Shown piece by piece: positions 1-8,433 of a stretch of DNA of 64,000 bases. A program made the translations under genes and the position numbers. The notes under the pieces were generated by a model. The model was not told the DNA's origin, did no database searches, and saw nothing but the letters and a program-made list of their open reading frames with translations. The stretch lies in NCBI RefSeq assembly GCF_900460345.1, contig NZ_UHHW01000002.1, forward strand, positions 2,046,001 through 2,110,000, read 5' to 3'. Position 1 is the first letter of the stretch, and each line of letters begins with the position of its first letter. Source of the stretch: Trueperella pyogenes. Lineage in GTDB: Bacteria; Actinomycetota; Actinomycetes; Actinomycetales; Actinomycetaceae.

Positions 1-122
1 ACCACAACAGCTGCGACTGGGACGTCGTCGGCCACGCCGGCGGCGAGGGAAAGCACGAGGTCAATCCATGAGGAATCAGTCATGCCAATATCGTAGTCCC
101 CGTCCATGCGGGCGGCGAACAC
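1..122 (-). CDS. Partial CDS, possibly tRNA adenosine deaminase-associated protein or TadA
   Basis: An open frame on the minus strand runs off the left edge. It can start at GTG 122 or at ATG 107 or 83. The peptide contains DVPVAAVVV, which recalls the VPVGAVVV segment near the TadA N-terminus, while the first residues (VFAARMDGDYDIG) look more like the small TadA-associated protein. Both families often sit next to upp in actinobacteria, and this gene is divergent from upp. Only about 40 residues are visible, so the family is inference. Confidence 0.4.
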   Translation of the reverse strand, partial: MFAARMDGDYDIGMTDSSWIDLVLSLAAGVADDVPVAAVV

Positions 123-124
123 GA

Positions 125-130
125 TAGATT
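125..130 (+). promoter_or_regulatory. -10 box for leaderless upp
   Basis: TAGATT ends exactly six bases before the upp ATG, so transcription would begin at or next to the start codon. No clear ribosome-binding site is present. The same spacing recurs before several genes in this window. Confidence 0.5.
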
Positions 131-136
131 AGAAGT

Positions 137-775
137 ATGAAACTTCAGGTTATTGATCACCCCCTCGTGTCCCACAAGCTCACCGTCCTGCGCGACAAAA
201 AGACGCCGTCTACAGTTTTCCGCCAGCTCGTCGAAGAGCTGATCATGCTGCTGTCCTACGAGTCCACGCGTGACGTGTCCGTGGTGGACAAGCAGATCGT
301 CACGCCGGTCGCCCCGATGACGGGCAAGGCGATTTCCACCCCGCCGCCGATCGTGGTGCCGATTTTGCGCGCCGGCCTGGGCATGTTGGAGGGTATGATG
401 AAGCTGATGCCGACGGCGGAGGTCGGCTTCCTCGGCCTGAAGCGCAACGAAGAAACGCTGGAGGCGGTGACGTACGCGAATCGCCTGCCTGACGATCTCA
501 CGGGCCGCCAGTGCTTCGTCCTTGACCCGATGCTCGCCACAGGCCACACGCTCATCGCCTCCATCGACTACCTCTTAGAGCGTGGCGCCCGCGACGTCAC
601 CGCGATCTGCATCCTGGCCGCCCCCGAGGGCCTGGCCACACTCGAGGAGCACCTGGGCGAGCGGGCGAATGTGCGCGTGGTGGTGGCTGCGGTCGACGAG
701 CGCCTGAACGAGAAGGGCTACATCGTGCCCGGTCTCGGCGACGCCGGGGATCGGCTTTACGGTGTCATCGACTGA
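137..775 (+). CDS. upp: Uracil phosphoribosyltransferase
   Basis: A 212-residue pyrimidine salvage enzyme that makes UMP from uracil and PRPP in the cytoplasm. The N-terminus [20 protein letters not shown] is typical of the family. The PRPP-binding loop DPMLATGHT (usually DPMLATGGS) lies near residue 135, and [10 protein letters not shown] precedes it. Length matches the usual 205-215 residues. The ATG at 137 is the only start that gives the complete conserved N-terminus, and an upstream -10 box suggests a leaderless transcript. Its stop codon overlaps the start of the following hydrolase gene (TGATG), so the two are probably co-translated. Confidence 0.97.
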   Translation: MKLQVIDHPLVSHKLTVLRDKKTPSTVFRQLVEELIMLLSYESTRDVSVVDKQIVTPVAPMTGKAISTPPPIVVPILRAGLGMLEGMMKLMPTAEVGFLGLKRNEETLEAVTYANRLPDDLTGRQCFVLDPMLATGHTLIASIDYLLERGARDVTAICILAAPEGLATLEEHLGERANVRVVVAAVDERLNEKGYIVPGLGDAGDRLYGVID

Positions 776-1788
776 TGAATGATCAACTGGGCGGGCCCGC
801 ACCGAGCTGGCTTGGTGCGCCAACCCCGGACTACCTCGGCCCATCCTGGCGCACCTCACGTATCTATCTGCGCAACGACGACGGCGGAGCACCCCACGTC
901 ACCGAGTTCGCCGCCCTGATCCATGAGGTTGATGCTCCGGACGTCGTCGCAAAAACGGGCATGGCCGCCCTGTGGGTGCCCGGCTTCGTCGACTCGTTCT
1001 TCCACACCGAGCAGGCGGCTGCGTGGCGGAAGGCAGGCGTGGCGCTCGTCGGCTTGGATATGCGCAGGGCTGGGCGGGCGCTGATTGGGCGGCGTCGTGA
1101 CGATGTGCGTGACATGCGCGTGCGCAACGAGGAGATAGGCCGCGCTGTGGAGGTGCTGCGGGCGTGGGGCGCGCGCAGTGTGGTGCTGATTGGGCATTCC
1201 ACCGGCGGCCTGCAGGTGCCGCTGTTTGTGGCTGCGCATCCGGTGGTGGACGCGGTTATTTTGAATTCGCCCTGGTTTGATCACAATGGCTCGGAGCTGG
1301 AGAAAAAGCAGCTGACCACACTCGTGGATCGCGTGGGTAGGCGTTTGCCGCTTTTGCCGATCAGCAAGCTCAACCCGGCTTACGCCCGCAGCCTGCACGC
1401 CGACTTTGGCGGAGAGTTTCGTTTCAATACCGAGCACAAGCCTCTTGACCCGGTGCCCGTCTACGCCGGGTTCTTCCGGGCGGTGCGCAGGGCACAAGCC
1501 GAGCTGGCCAAAGGTCTTAATATTGAGGTTCCTGTGCTTGTGGCGCATTCGAGCGCGTCAGGCAGCTTTCGCAAGCCGAGCAAGGCGGAGCTGGCAAGCA
1601 CGGATGTCGTGCTCAATGTGGCCGACATGGTTCGCTTGGCACCGTGCCTGGGGCACCGCGTGGAACTACTGACGGTGCCGGGCGGGCGGCATGATTTGGC
1701 GCTCTCGCGTAAACCGGCGCGCGATTTCTACACCGAGCGCACAATTTCGTGGGCGCTCGATATGACGGGCACGCATACGCGGTACTGA
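775..1788 (+). CDS. Alpha/beta hydrolase (serine hydrolase)
   Basis: A 337-residue protein of the alpha/beta-hydrolase fold, Hydrolase_4/lysophospholipase-like. The nucleophile elbow GHSTG sits in VVLIGHSTGGLQVPLF near residue 140. A likely acid region follows, and the catalytic histidine is probably in VPGGRHDLALS near residue 310. There is no signal peptide, so it is probably cytoplasmic. It starts on the overlapping TGATG with upp. The substrate cannot be read from the sequence. A long inverted repeat lies 13 bases after its stop. Confidence 0.85.
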   Translation: MNDQLGGPAPSWLGAPTPDYLGPSWRTSRIYLRNDDGGAPHVTEFAALIHEVDAPDVVAKTGMAALWVPGFVDSFFHTEQAAAWRKAGVALVGLDMRRAGRALIGRRRDDVRDMRVRNEEIGRAVEVLRAWGARSVVLIGHSTGGLQVPLFVAAHPVVDAVILNSPWFDHNGSELEKKQLTTLVDRVGRRLPLLPISKLNPAYARSLHADFGGEFRFNTEHKPLDPVPVYAGFFRAVRRAQAELAKGLNIEVPVLVAHSSASGSFRKPSKAELASTDVVLNVADMVRLAPCLGHRVELLTVPGGRHDLALSRKPARDFYTERTISWALDMTGTHTRY

Positions 1789-1800
1789 CGCAAGCGTGAT

Positions 1801-1864
1801 TCTGTGGGACGATTTTGGGCTGATCTTCGTATATACCAACATCAGTCCAAAATCGTCCCACAGA
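1801..1864. repeat. Long intergenic inverted repeat
   Basis: Arms at 1801-1824 and 1841-1864 are complementary at all but one position and are separated by 16 bases. The outer arm begins TCTGTGGGACGATTTTGG. No U-run follows, so it is not a textbook terminator. It may act as an RNA stem after the hydrolase gene or be a small non-autonomous element. Confidence 0.8.
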
Positions 1865-1948
1865 TTTCCGGGGAGCCCGTCAAACACCGCGCCCGCGCAT
1901 TTGCTACTCTGCTGGTAGCAACCCAGCCAAACCAGAACAGGATTTCAT

Positions 1949-2794
1949 ATGGGCAAGTCAAGCCGTCGCGCCAGGCCGAAGGCACGTATCCAGTTTGTTA
2001 ATCGTCCATTCGAGGGGCTGCCTTTCGAGGCCGAACTCGTCGCGATGCGCGAGATCATCCCGGCGGCCACGCTCACCGTCACCACCAGTGCGGAGCACGG
2101 TTCGCGCGAGGTCACCCTCGTGACCATCCTGCCGGGCATGGGCGCGGCGATGCGCCGCAAGAGCGGTGAGTTGCTCGTGGCGGTTCAGACCGTGACGGCA
2201 TCGGGAGACGTGTCCTTGGACATCGCGGATCGGCTGCTGAAGGCACTCGAGTTGGAGCCCGGCCAGTCGATCAGGAGCGTCGATCTGCCGGAGCCGGGCC
2301 CGCGCCTGCAGGACATCCTGGACGTCGAGCAGGTCGGTGAGCTACAGATCCTCGACTCCTACGAGTACTGGGTGGATGCCGAGGACGCGGAGGATCCCAA
2401 CGTGCAGATGGCACTCCAGCAGACGTCGGAGCAGATGGTCCCCACGGCAAAGGTCGAGGGTGTGGAGGGCGCCTACTGGTGCCGAATGCAGCGTGAGTTC
2501 CTGCGCTGGGTTCGCCCGGAGGAGGAAGCTAAGGTCCTGGACGGCCTGGCTCGCCTGCACCACAAGCGCGAGCTGACGTTCGACGACGCCCGCTTCGTCG
2601 GCGCTTTCCGCGCACTTGGCCTGCTCATCCCCGTATTCGAGCTGGTCGAGGGCGCTGAGGCGGAAGAGCTGACGGAGCCGCTGGCTACCTTCGACAAAGC
2701 TCTCACCGCCGCGATCGCCTCCGACGAGCCGCTCACCCCGGAGGAGCGACGCACGCGCTCAGGAATCATCTCCCGCCAGGTGACGCTCCGCTAG
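1949..2794 (+). CDS. DUF5926 family protein
   Basis: A 281-residue protein recognisable as the actinobacterial DUF5926 family. It has FVNRPFEGLPFEAELVAMRE at the N-terminus, GPRLQDILD mid-protein, AYWCRM near residue 175, and a C-terminal EERRTRSGIISRQVTLR. Family members from Streptomyces often begin with a short zinc-binding SEC-C motif. Here that segment is replaced by a basic stretch (SSRRARPKARI). Function is unknown. The start is ATG 1949, preceded by ACAGGA. No signal peptide or membrane segment is visible. Confidence 0.88.
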   Translation: MGKSSRRARPKARIQFVNRPFEGLPFEAELVAMREIIPAATLTVTTSAEHGSREVTLVTILPGMGAAMRRKSGELLVAVQTVTASGDVSLDIADRLLKALELEPGQSIRSVDLPEPGPRLQDILDVEQVGELQILDSYEYWVDAEDAEDPNVQMALQQTSEQMVPTAKVEGVEGAYWCRMQREFLRWVRPEEEAKVLDGLARLHHKRELTFDDARFVGAFRALGLLIPVFELVEGAEAEELTEPLATFDKALTAAIASDEPLTPEERRTRSGIISRQVTLR

Positions 2795-2878
2795 ATTGAT
2801 CGGCGGGCGCGCCGACAAGTGCGCAGGCAGTCACATAACTGCTGCGGCGCTCTTTGCGCATTCTTTACCTGGAGCGGC

Positions 2879-2884
2879 TAGAAT
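2879..2884 (+). promoter_or_regulatory. -10 box for leaderless glycosyltransferase gene
   Basis: TAGAAT ends six bases before the GTG start at 2891, the same geometry as upp. No Shine-Dalgarno sequence is visible between them. Confidence 0.55.
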
Positions 2885-2890
2885 TTAGGT

Positions 2891-3661
2891 GTGAAGGGCG
2901 AACGTGTAGCTGTCGTTATTCCGGCTAAGGATGAGGCTGATCGGATAGGCGCGACGATTCGCGCCGCACGCGCCATTCCGAAAGTGGATCTTATCGTGGT
3001 GGTCGACGACGGCTCGGAGGACGCCACCCGATCAGTCGCCCGCGCCGCCGGCGCTACAGTCGTACGGCATTCGGTTAACCGGGGTAAGGCTTCTGCCATG
3101 GAGACGGGCGCCTCGGTTGTTGCGATGCGCGACGCCGAAGACGCCATCCCTCGCGCCGTCCTTTTTCTCGACGCCGATTTGGGCGATTCCGCCGTTGAGT
3201 GCGCACCCTTGGTCAATCCGGTTCTGTCTGGCGACGTCGATATGGCGATCGCCTACTTGCCGCCGCAGGTGGGGGCCGGTGGTCACGGTATTGTGACTGG
3301 TTTTGCCAAGCGGTGGATTAAGCGGCTCACCGGGTGGGAGCCACAGCAGCCGCTGTCCGGTCAGCGTTGCCTGACCCGTGAGGCGGTAGAGGCGGCTAAT
3401 CCGCTTGCACCTGGTTGGGGTGTGGAGGTCGGCATGACGATTGACCTGCTCACTCGTGGCTTTACTGTCCAGGAGATTGCTTGCAAGATTTATCATCGCC
3501 CATCGGGCAATGATCTGGCTGGTCAGCTGCACCGGGCTAGTCAGTATCGCGATATCGTTCGTGCGGTGGGAGCTCGGCGTATGCGCGGTGTGCGGATCCG
3601 TCCGCGGCATCGGTCGGGTCAGGTTCCGGAACCCGGCGTGCCGTTCACGGCCGTGAAATAG
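2891..3661 (+). CDS. Family 2 glycosyltransferase
   Basis: A 256-residue GT-A fold glycosyltransferase. VAVVIPAKDEADRIGATI starts the nucleotide-sugar-binding fold, VVVDDGSEDAT follows, and the metal-binding DADLGDS near residue 95 is the DxD motif. There is no membrane segment, unlike the polyprenyl-phosphate transferases. It resembles the family that includes glucosyl-3-phosphoglycerate synthases, but the acceptor cannot be assigned. The GTG start is set by the conserved N-terminus and the -10 box. It is convergent with the large membrane-protein gene, with a repeat element between them. Confidence 0.88.
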   Translation: MKGERVAVVIPAKDEADRIGATIRAARAIPKVDLIVVVDDGSEDATRSVARAAGATVVRHSVNRGKASAMETGASVVAMRDAEDAIPRAVLFLDADLGDSAVECAPLVNPVLSGDVDMAIAYLPPQVGAGGHGIVTGFAKRWIKRLTGWEPQQPLSGQRCLTREAVEAANPLAPGWGVEVGMTIDLLTRGFTVQEIACKIYHRPSGNDLAGQLHRASQYRDIVRAVGARRMRGVRIRPRHRSGQVPEPGVPFTAVK

Positions 3662-3668
3662 CGCTCGC

Positions 3669-3746
3669 TTTCTCAGCACCTAACGACGGTCGGGGTCCCC
3701 TAAAACAGCGTTTACCGTGCCGAACTTCGTCGGAAGGTACTGACAA
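3669..3746. repeat. 78-bp dispersed intergenic repeat, copy 1
   Basis: Read on the minus strand, this segment aligns without gaps to 20178-20255. Identical blocks include TTGTCAGTACCTTCC at one end and CCGTCG, AGGTGC and GAGAAA at the other, with CTGTTTT in the middle. The two ends are imperfect inverted repeats of each other. It lies in the gap between convergent genes. Confidence 0.7.
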
Positions 3747-3760
3747 TTGGATTAAGATCG

Positions 3761-3800
3761 GTTCAGCCCGGTTCAGCCCGGTTCAGCCCGGTTCAGCCCG
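3761..3800. repeat. Four tandem copies of a 10-bp unit
   Basis: GTTCAGCCCG is repeated exactly four times. On the minus strand each unit contains TGA, and the first one reached is the stop codon of the membrane-protein gene. Copy number could vary by slippage without changing the protein. Confidence 0.95.
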
Positions 3801-6066
3801 ACCGCCGACCAGGCAGCTCCGGCCCGATCGTCTCGAAGACGTTGCGCCCGTAGCGCTCGTTCTCGTCGCCGTCCAACCCGGCTATCACCCACAGGCTCGC
3901 CATGAAGACTCCGCCAATGAGGGGAATGACCAGCCCGGAGTCGTTGATGAGCATCCCCACCAGCAGCACGCTGACCACTGCGATTGCGCCGCCGCGCAGC
4001 TCGGGTAAGTCGGGGCGATCGCGCAGCGGATGCAGGCCTGCGCGGTTCACGTAGTACAGACCCACCCACACGATTACGATCGCGAGAATCCAGGCCGGCC
4101 ACGGCACTTGCGTGATGAGCTGCTGGGCCTTGCGGAGGATCACGGAGCCAGCGTCGCCGTTGATGACGGATTGGAAAAAGCGACCCAGGTGCGTGGGCGA
4201 AGGTCGCAACCAGTCCAACCCGGAGATGGCCAGTGCGAGGAACGCCGCCCCGGCAAAGGTTGCCGCCACGCGCACTGGTGTCATACGAACACCGAGGATG
4301 GTGAGCACGAGGATTGTGAAGCCCACGAAGAGTGGCGGTGGCCCGCCGAAATCGGCGCCGATATGAGGTGCGCCGTTGACGTAGATCGCGACGAAGCCGA
4401 GCATGACCACTACGCCGATTCGCAAGGCGCGCCGCTCGGCCAGGACGCGTGCAGCCACGACGGCGAGGAAGATGAGCGCCACCGCCCATACCGCGAAGGG
4501 CGCGTTGGAGATGCCATAGAAGCGACCTCCGGATTGGGGTTGGTCGCCAAGGACGGAGTTGGCGTGGAGCGGGGATCCGAGCATGGCGTCGAGCCCGATG
4601 ACTACGGCCGTCAGGAAGGCGATGAATGCCGGAGCGAGCGCGATCGCTGGCAGGCCGCCCGCTTCGGGCGCGGTGAGCGCGCCGAGCCTAGCTGTGCCGT
4701 CCGCATCTGCCTTCTCCTGTGCGAGGCGCAACCATGTGGCGCGTTGCACTAGCAACATGGCGATGGCCGTAATGAGGACGGCAATGGCGAGGACGCCGAC
4801 GGTAAACGCAACGGCAGAAAATCCGCCGACTCGCCACCAGGGCAGCAGATTGATGAGGAAGGATGACACGGGCATGGCGGCCACTACCAGCACGGAGAAC
4901 GCGTGATGGATGCCGAAGCGTCCGCCGCGGATGGCGGTGACCATCGCGGTGAAAATAACGGCAGCCCCGATCACGAAGAGGATGTAGAAGAGGGCCACGA
5001 CCGCGCGGGTCTTCATGGCGCGGTTGTTGACGTCGGTGAGAGCGGCGGGGCCGGCGTCGGAATCGATCCGAGTCAACGGTGCGCCCGCGGCGCTCTCTGG
5101 GACATCGACGCCGAGTGCCTGCAAGATGGCAGCGTGGACGTCGACGTTTTGAATGAGGCCGGCCTGGCGAGTCGAGGGTGAGCTGACGAGCCCGCTTTGT
5201 GGGCTGCCGATCACGGTTTGCAGGTACATCTGCAGGCGGGCGGTGCGCCGGTCAGAATCCCCCAGTGAGGAGACGATGAGGGTTGTCCCTGGTTTGAGGG
5301 CGGGCAGGAGTTCGGCGAGCTGGGCGTCGAGGGACTCCGCCACCGCGCGGGTGTGTGCCGATATTGGCCCTGGTGGGACGAGGGCGGCTTCGAGGGGGGT
5401 CGACGGCGTCGAGTCCCGATGCGCGCTTCCCAGGTCGATGACGACGAGGTCGGCGTCGGCGACCTGCTTGTACGCCTTGGCGACACGATTGACCCCATCT
5501 TGGGAGGGGCTGCCTATGGTATTCCCGAGGAGGTGGCCGTCGGCGTCGGCGATGGCGACCGCCGCGCCGCCGCCGATGGCGGCGACAGTGCGCCCGGACG
5601 CCGTCACTGCGCCCGCAAGCGCCCCGAACTGCGGGTGGAAGCCGTTCGTTGCGTTGTTCTCGGTCAAGGTCCCCCACAGGGTGAGGCGGCCGTCACGGAT
5701 GGCGTTTTGGCCGGTGAGGATGTCGCTGTATTCGGCACATGGCTCAGAGGAGGTGGCGATGCCGCGCGTGCGCACGCCGGTGTTGAGCGTGGCCCATCCG
5801 GCGATTGAGCAGGTGGTGAGGTCAAAGGTGCGCACGGAAACGTTGGCCACTGCGGCCTGCTCGGCGAGCGCGGCGAGCGTGGGCGTGCGTGATCCCACGG
5901 CTTCCCACGGTATCCCGGTCATTCCTACGAAGACCACCTTGTGGCCGCGACCCAGCTCTTCGTGGCTGGGTCGCAGAAGGGGCACCACAAAGGAGGCCAG
6001 CAGTGCCATCACCGTCACTGCGATAATCACGATGCCCATGCGCCCGAGTCTCATGCTCTTTGCCAT
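3793..6066 (-). CDS. Large membrane protein with alkaline-phosphatase-like outer domain
   Basis: 757 residues from ATG 6066. A transmembrane segment at about residues 11-30 is followed by a roughly 390-residue soluble, probably external, domain. That domain starts with VVFVGMTGIPWEAVGSRTP, and its layout recalls the alkaline phosphatase/sulfatase superfamily. From about residue 405 onward there are eight to ten hydrophobic helices. This topology is found in uncharacterised actinobacterial envelope proteins, and the role is unknown. The start was chosen over an upstream open frame because that frame overlaps pheA on the other strand and no family-like sequence lies there. It is divergent from pheA. 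Confidence 0.8.
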   Translation of the reverse strand: MAKSMRLGRMGIVIIAVTVMALLASFVVPLLRPSHEELGRGHKVVFVGMTGIPWEAVGSRTPTLAALAEQAAVANVSVRTFDLTTCSIAGWATLNTGVRTRGIATSSEPCAEYSDILTGQNAIRDGRLTLWGTLTENNATNGFHPQFGALAGAVTASGRTVAAIGGGAAVAIADADGHLLGNTIGSPSQDGVNRVAKAYKQVADADLVVIDLGSAHRDSTPSTPLEAALVPPGPISAHTRAVAESLDAQLAELLPALKPGTTLIVSSLGDSDRRTARLQMYLQTVIGSPQSGLVSSPSTRQAGLIQNVDVHAAILQALGVDVPESAAGAPLTRIDSDAGPAALTDVNNRAMKTRAVVALFYILFVIGAAVIFTAMVTAIRGGRFGIHHAFSVLVVAAMPVSSFLINLLPWWRVGGFSAVAFTVGVLAIAVLITAIAMLLVQRATWLRLAQEKADADGTARLGALTAPEAGGLPAIALAPAFIAFLTAVVIGLDAMLGSPLHANSVLGDQPQSGGRFYGISNAPFAVWAVALIFLAVVAARVLAERRALRIGVVVMLGFVAIYVNGAPHIGADFGGPPPLFVGFTILVLTILGVRMTPVRVAATFAGAAFLALAISGLDWLRPSPTHLGRFFQSVINGDAGSVILRKAQQLITQVPWPAWILAIVIVWVGLYYVNRAGLHPLRDRPDLPELRGGAIAVVSVLLVGMLINDSGLVIPLIGGVFMASLWVIAGLDGDENERYGRNVFETIGPELPGRRSG

Positions 6067-6103
6067 GAGATTTAGCCTAGCGCGCCACGGGTAGACTGGC
6101 CGC
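6067..6103. promoter_or_regulatory. Divergent compact promoters, pheA and membrane gene
   Basis: Only 37 bases separate the two divergent start codons. TAGACT at 6092-6097 ends six bases before the pheA ATG. On the minus strand TAGGCT at 6079-6074 ends seven bases before the other ATG. Both transcripts would be leaderless or nearly so. Confidence 0.55.
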
Positions 6104-7039
6104 ATGAGCAAGCTTCGTTTTTCCTTCCTCGGCCCACGCGGCACGTTTACCCAGCAGGCGTTGAACGAGATTTCCACGGAGGAAGAGTCCATCCACATCC
6201 CGGCGATTGATTCTCCGCGCGCGATCAAGATGGTGCGCTCCGGCGACGTGGATTTCGCGGTGGTGCCGATCGAGAATTCGGTCGAGGGTGGTATCAACGC
6301 TACCCTTGACACCCTCGCCGCCGGTTCTGACCTGCTCATTTACGGCGAACAACTCATTGATATCGCCTTCACGCTGGCAGTCCGCCCCGGCACCCGGTTG
6401 GAAGACATCACCCATATCGCCACTCACGCCGCCGCCTGGACGCAGTGCCGCAATTGGCTCGGCGAGCATCTGCCCGACGTCGTCCACTTGCCCGCATCCT
6501 CCACCGCCGCCGGCGCCGAGCAGCTCGCCACCGAGGAGGATCCGGGTTTCCAGGCCACGCTCGTCTCGGCGTTGGCTGCCCGCCAGTATGGGCTTGAATC
6601 CCTCGACGACGCCGTAGCGGATAATCCCGATGCGGTCACCCGGTTCGTCCTCATTGGCAAGGCCGGGAAACTGCCCGAGCAGACGGGGGCGGACAAGACC
6701 ACCCTCATGGTGCAACTGCCCACCGACGAGGCCGGGGCTCTGCTCAATATGCTCGAGCAGTTCAAGGCGCGCGGGATTAGCCTGTCGCGCATTGAGTCGC
6801 GGCCGGTGGGTGATTCACTTGGCCGATACGCCTTTTCCATCGACGCCGAAGGCCACCTCATGGACGAGCGCATTCAGGATGCTTTGCGGGGCTTGCATCG
6901 GGTCTGTCCGAAGGTGACGTTCTTGGGTTCCTACCCGTGCGCGAACGGGCGTCCTATTCGCTTGCGCCCCGGCACGGCTGACAGCGACTTCCGCAGTGCC
7001 CAGGCATGGGTGGACTGGCTGGTCGAGCGTTCTCGGTAG
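6104..7039 (+). CDS. pheA: Prephenate dehydratase
   Basis: A 311-residue monofunctional enzyme converting prephenate to phenylpyruvate in phenylalanine synthesis. FSFLGPRGTFTQQAL opens the catalytic domain. VPIENSVEGGINATLD is the substrate-pocket segment, and TRFVLIGK near residue 185 contains the catalytic threonine-arginine-phenylalanine triad. A C-terminal ACT regulatory domain carries the ESRP motif (SRIESRPVGDSLGRYAF), which binds phenylalanine for feedback inhibition. Length is normal for actinobacteria. No chorismate mutase domain is present. Confidence 0.97.
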   Translation: MSKLRFSFLGPRGTFTQQALNEISTEEESIHIPAIDSPRAIKMVRSGDVDFAVVPIENSVEGGINATLDTLAAGSDLLIYGEQLIDIAFTLAVRPGTRLEDITHIATHAAAWTQCRNWLGEHLPDVVHLPASSTAAGAEQLATEEDPGFQATLVSALAARQYGLESLDDAVADNPDAVTRFVLIGKAGKLPEQTGADKTTLMVQLPTDEAGALLNMLEQFKARGISLSRIESRPVGDSLGRYAFSIDAEGHLMDERIQDALRGLHRVCPKVTFLGSYPCANGRPIRLRPGTADSDFRSAQAWVDWLVERSR

Positions 7040-7056
7040 CGCAGTGATAGCGGATA

Positions 7057-8310
7057 CTACGGGACACGGACGCGGAGCGCGCCCTCCTCGATGTACCCCG
7101 AAATGTTCGTGGCGCGGCCGAGCACATCGCCGTCAACCTGGACCAGCTGCGGCGAGTCTGCCACGATGGTGGCCGCGTTAATACGGTGGACGTCGATGTC
7201 ACCCGATGGCTCAAAACCTGGAATGCTGACCGGCTTCAGGCCGAGGCCGTTGTAACCCACCTGGCGGGCGAGGTCGCCCCAGCCTATGATGCCCCGGCGC
7301 GTGTCCAGGACGGCGAGTTCAAGCCAGCCGTCGTCGGGGCGGGCGTGCGGGTCGAGGACCAGCCCTCCAACTAGTTCCCCGCAGTTGAGCAACATGACGG
7401 TACGGGCCTCCACGCTGACCGGCGCCATATCTCTCCTGGTGGAGATCTTGACCCGCATCTTTGCGGCCAGCATGTGCGGAACGGCCGCCTTCACGTAGGC
7501 GAGCCAGCCAAGTTTCTCCTTCAGCTCGGACTTCTCTTCGGCGGCCGCCATAATGTCTGCGTCAAGTCCGAGGCCGGCGTTGACGAGGAAGGCGTACGTG
7601 CCAGCCTTGGCTGGTTTCGCGAAGGGACTACCCGAATCCTCACCGTTGTGTCCGTCACTTTCAGCCGAGGTTTCCTCCGTGGCCGCCGGTTCGGCGTGGG
7701 GAACAATCTTCAGCCACCCCACATCAATTGCGCTTTCCCGGCCAGTCAGCGCAATGAGCGCCATCCGGTGCGGCGACGCGAAGGGCAAGGACAAGTTGCG
7801 CGCGAGGAGGTTGCCGGTCCCCACGGGCAGCAGCCCCAGCGGCGTGCCCGTACCGGCCAGCACCTCGCCGACGTTGCGCACCGTACCGTCGCCACCTGCG
7901 GCGATGACCACGGAGGCGCCCATCTCTAGAGCTTGGCGGGTCTGGCCGGCGCCGGGATCGTCGGCGGTGGTGGGCAGCCAGACCGGCTCCGGCAAGGCGG
8001 CGTCGGCTGCGATCCGGGCAAGCGTCGTCTTGAGGTAATCGAAGTCGGCATTCTTCGTCGGGTTGTACACGACGACGGCCGGGCCCGTTGCGTTCCGCGC
8101 GGGGGTCACGATACCGGCGAGCGCCTCCTCATGCTCATCCAGGTCCTCGCGCTGCTCAGCAACCAGCTCACGCAGCTGCCGGATATTGACCTCATTTTCT
8201 TCGATCTTGCGGCGCAGGCGCTCCGCAGAGGAATTCACTTTCCCAACCGACCACACCGCAAGAAGCGAGACCACGAGGCCGAGCACGCCAAGAACGATTC
8301 CCCAATTCAT
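7057..8310 (-). CDS. Diacylglycerol kinase-like lipid kinase
   Basis: A 417-residue protein. One N-terminal transmembrane helix (residues 4-24) is followed by a charged coiled coil (about 28-65). A DAGK/sphingosine-kinase catalytic domain then starts at VVVYNPTKN and carries the nucleotide motif AAGGDGTVRNV and PVGTGNLLARNL. A long acidic insert around residues 200-235 is unusual. The protein probably phosphorylates a membrane lipid at the inner face. TAGGAT at 8322-8317 ends six bases before the ATG. It is divergent from serS. Confidence 0.88.
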   Translation of the reverse strand: MNWGIVLGVLGLVVSLLAVWSVGKVNSSAERLRRKIEENEVNIRQLRELVAEQREDLDEHEEALAGIVTPARNATGPAVVVYNPTKNADFDYLKTTLARIAADAALPEPVWLPTTADDPGAGQTRQALEMGASVVIAAGGDGTVRNVGEVLAGTGTPLGLLPVGTGNLLARNLSLPFASPHRMALIALTGRESAIDVGWLKIVPHAEPAATEETSAESDGHNGEDSGSPFAKPAKAGTYAFLVNAGLGLDADIMAAAEEKSELKEKLGWLAYVKAAVPHMLAAKMRVKISTRRDMAPVSVEARTVMLLNCGELVGGLVLDPHARPDDGWLELAVLDTRRGIIGWGDLARQVGYNGLGLKPVSIPGFEPSGDIDVHRINAATIVADSPQLVQVDGDVLGRATNISGYIEEGALRVRVP

Positions 8311-8397
8311 GTCCCCATCCTATCCGACTCCCGTGGCTGTCTGCTTCCATCGGCCAAGGCTGGAAATTCCGGGTTTTCCACGGCACAAGTCGCGCAA

Positions 8398-8427
8398 TTG
8401 CTTGGCTCGCGAAGCAAGGCATATCCT
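8398..8427 (+). promoter_or_regulatory. serS promoter, leaderless type
   Basis: TTGCTT (8398-8403), an 18-base spacer and TATCCT (8422-8427), ending six bases before the serS ATG at 8434. No ribosome-binding site is visible. Confidence 0.5.
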
Positions 8428-8433
8428 TGAACC

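Noticed and set aside
3773..4489. 238-residue minus-strand open frame at the tandem repeat
   Set aside because: Arg-rich shadow in another frame of the membrane-protein gene.
5153..6094. 313-residue plus-strand open frame
   Set aside because: Antisense to the membrane-protein gene, with low-complexity Arg/Ser/Ala composition typical of shadow frames in GC-rich DNA.
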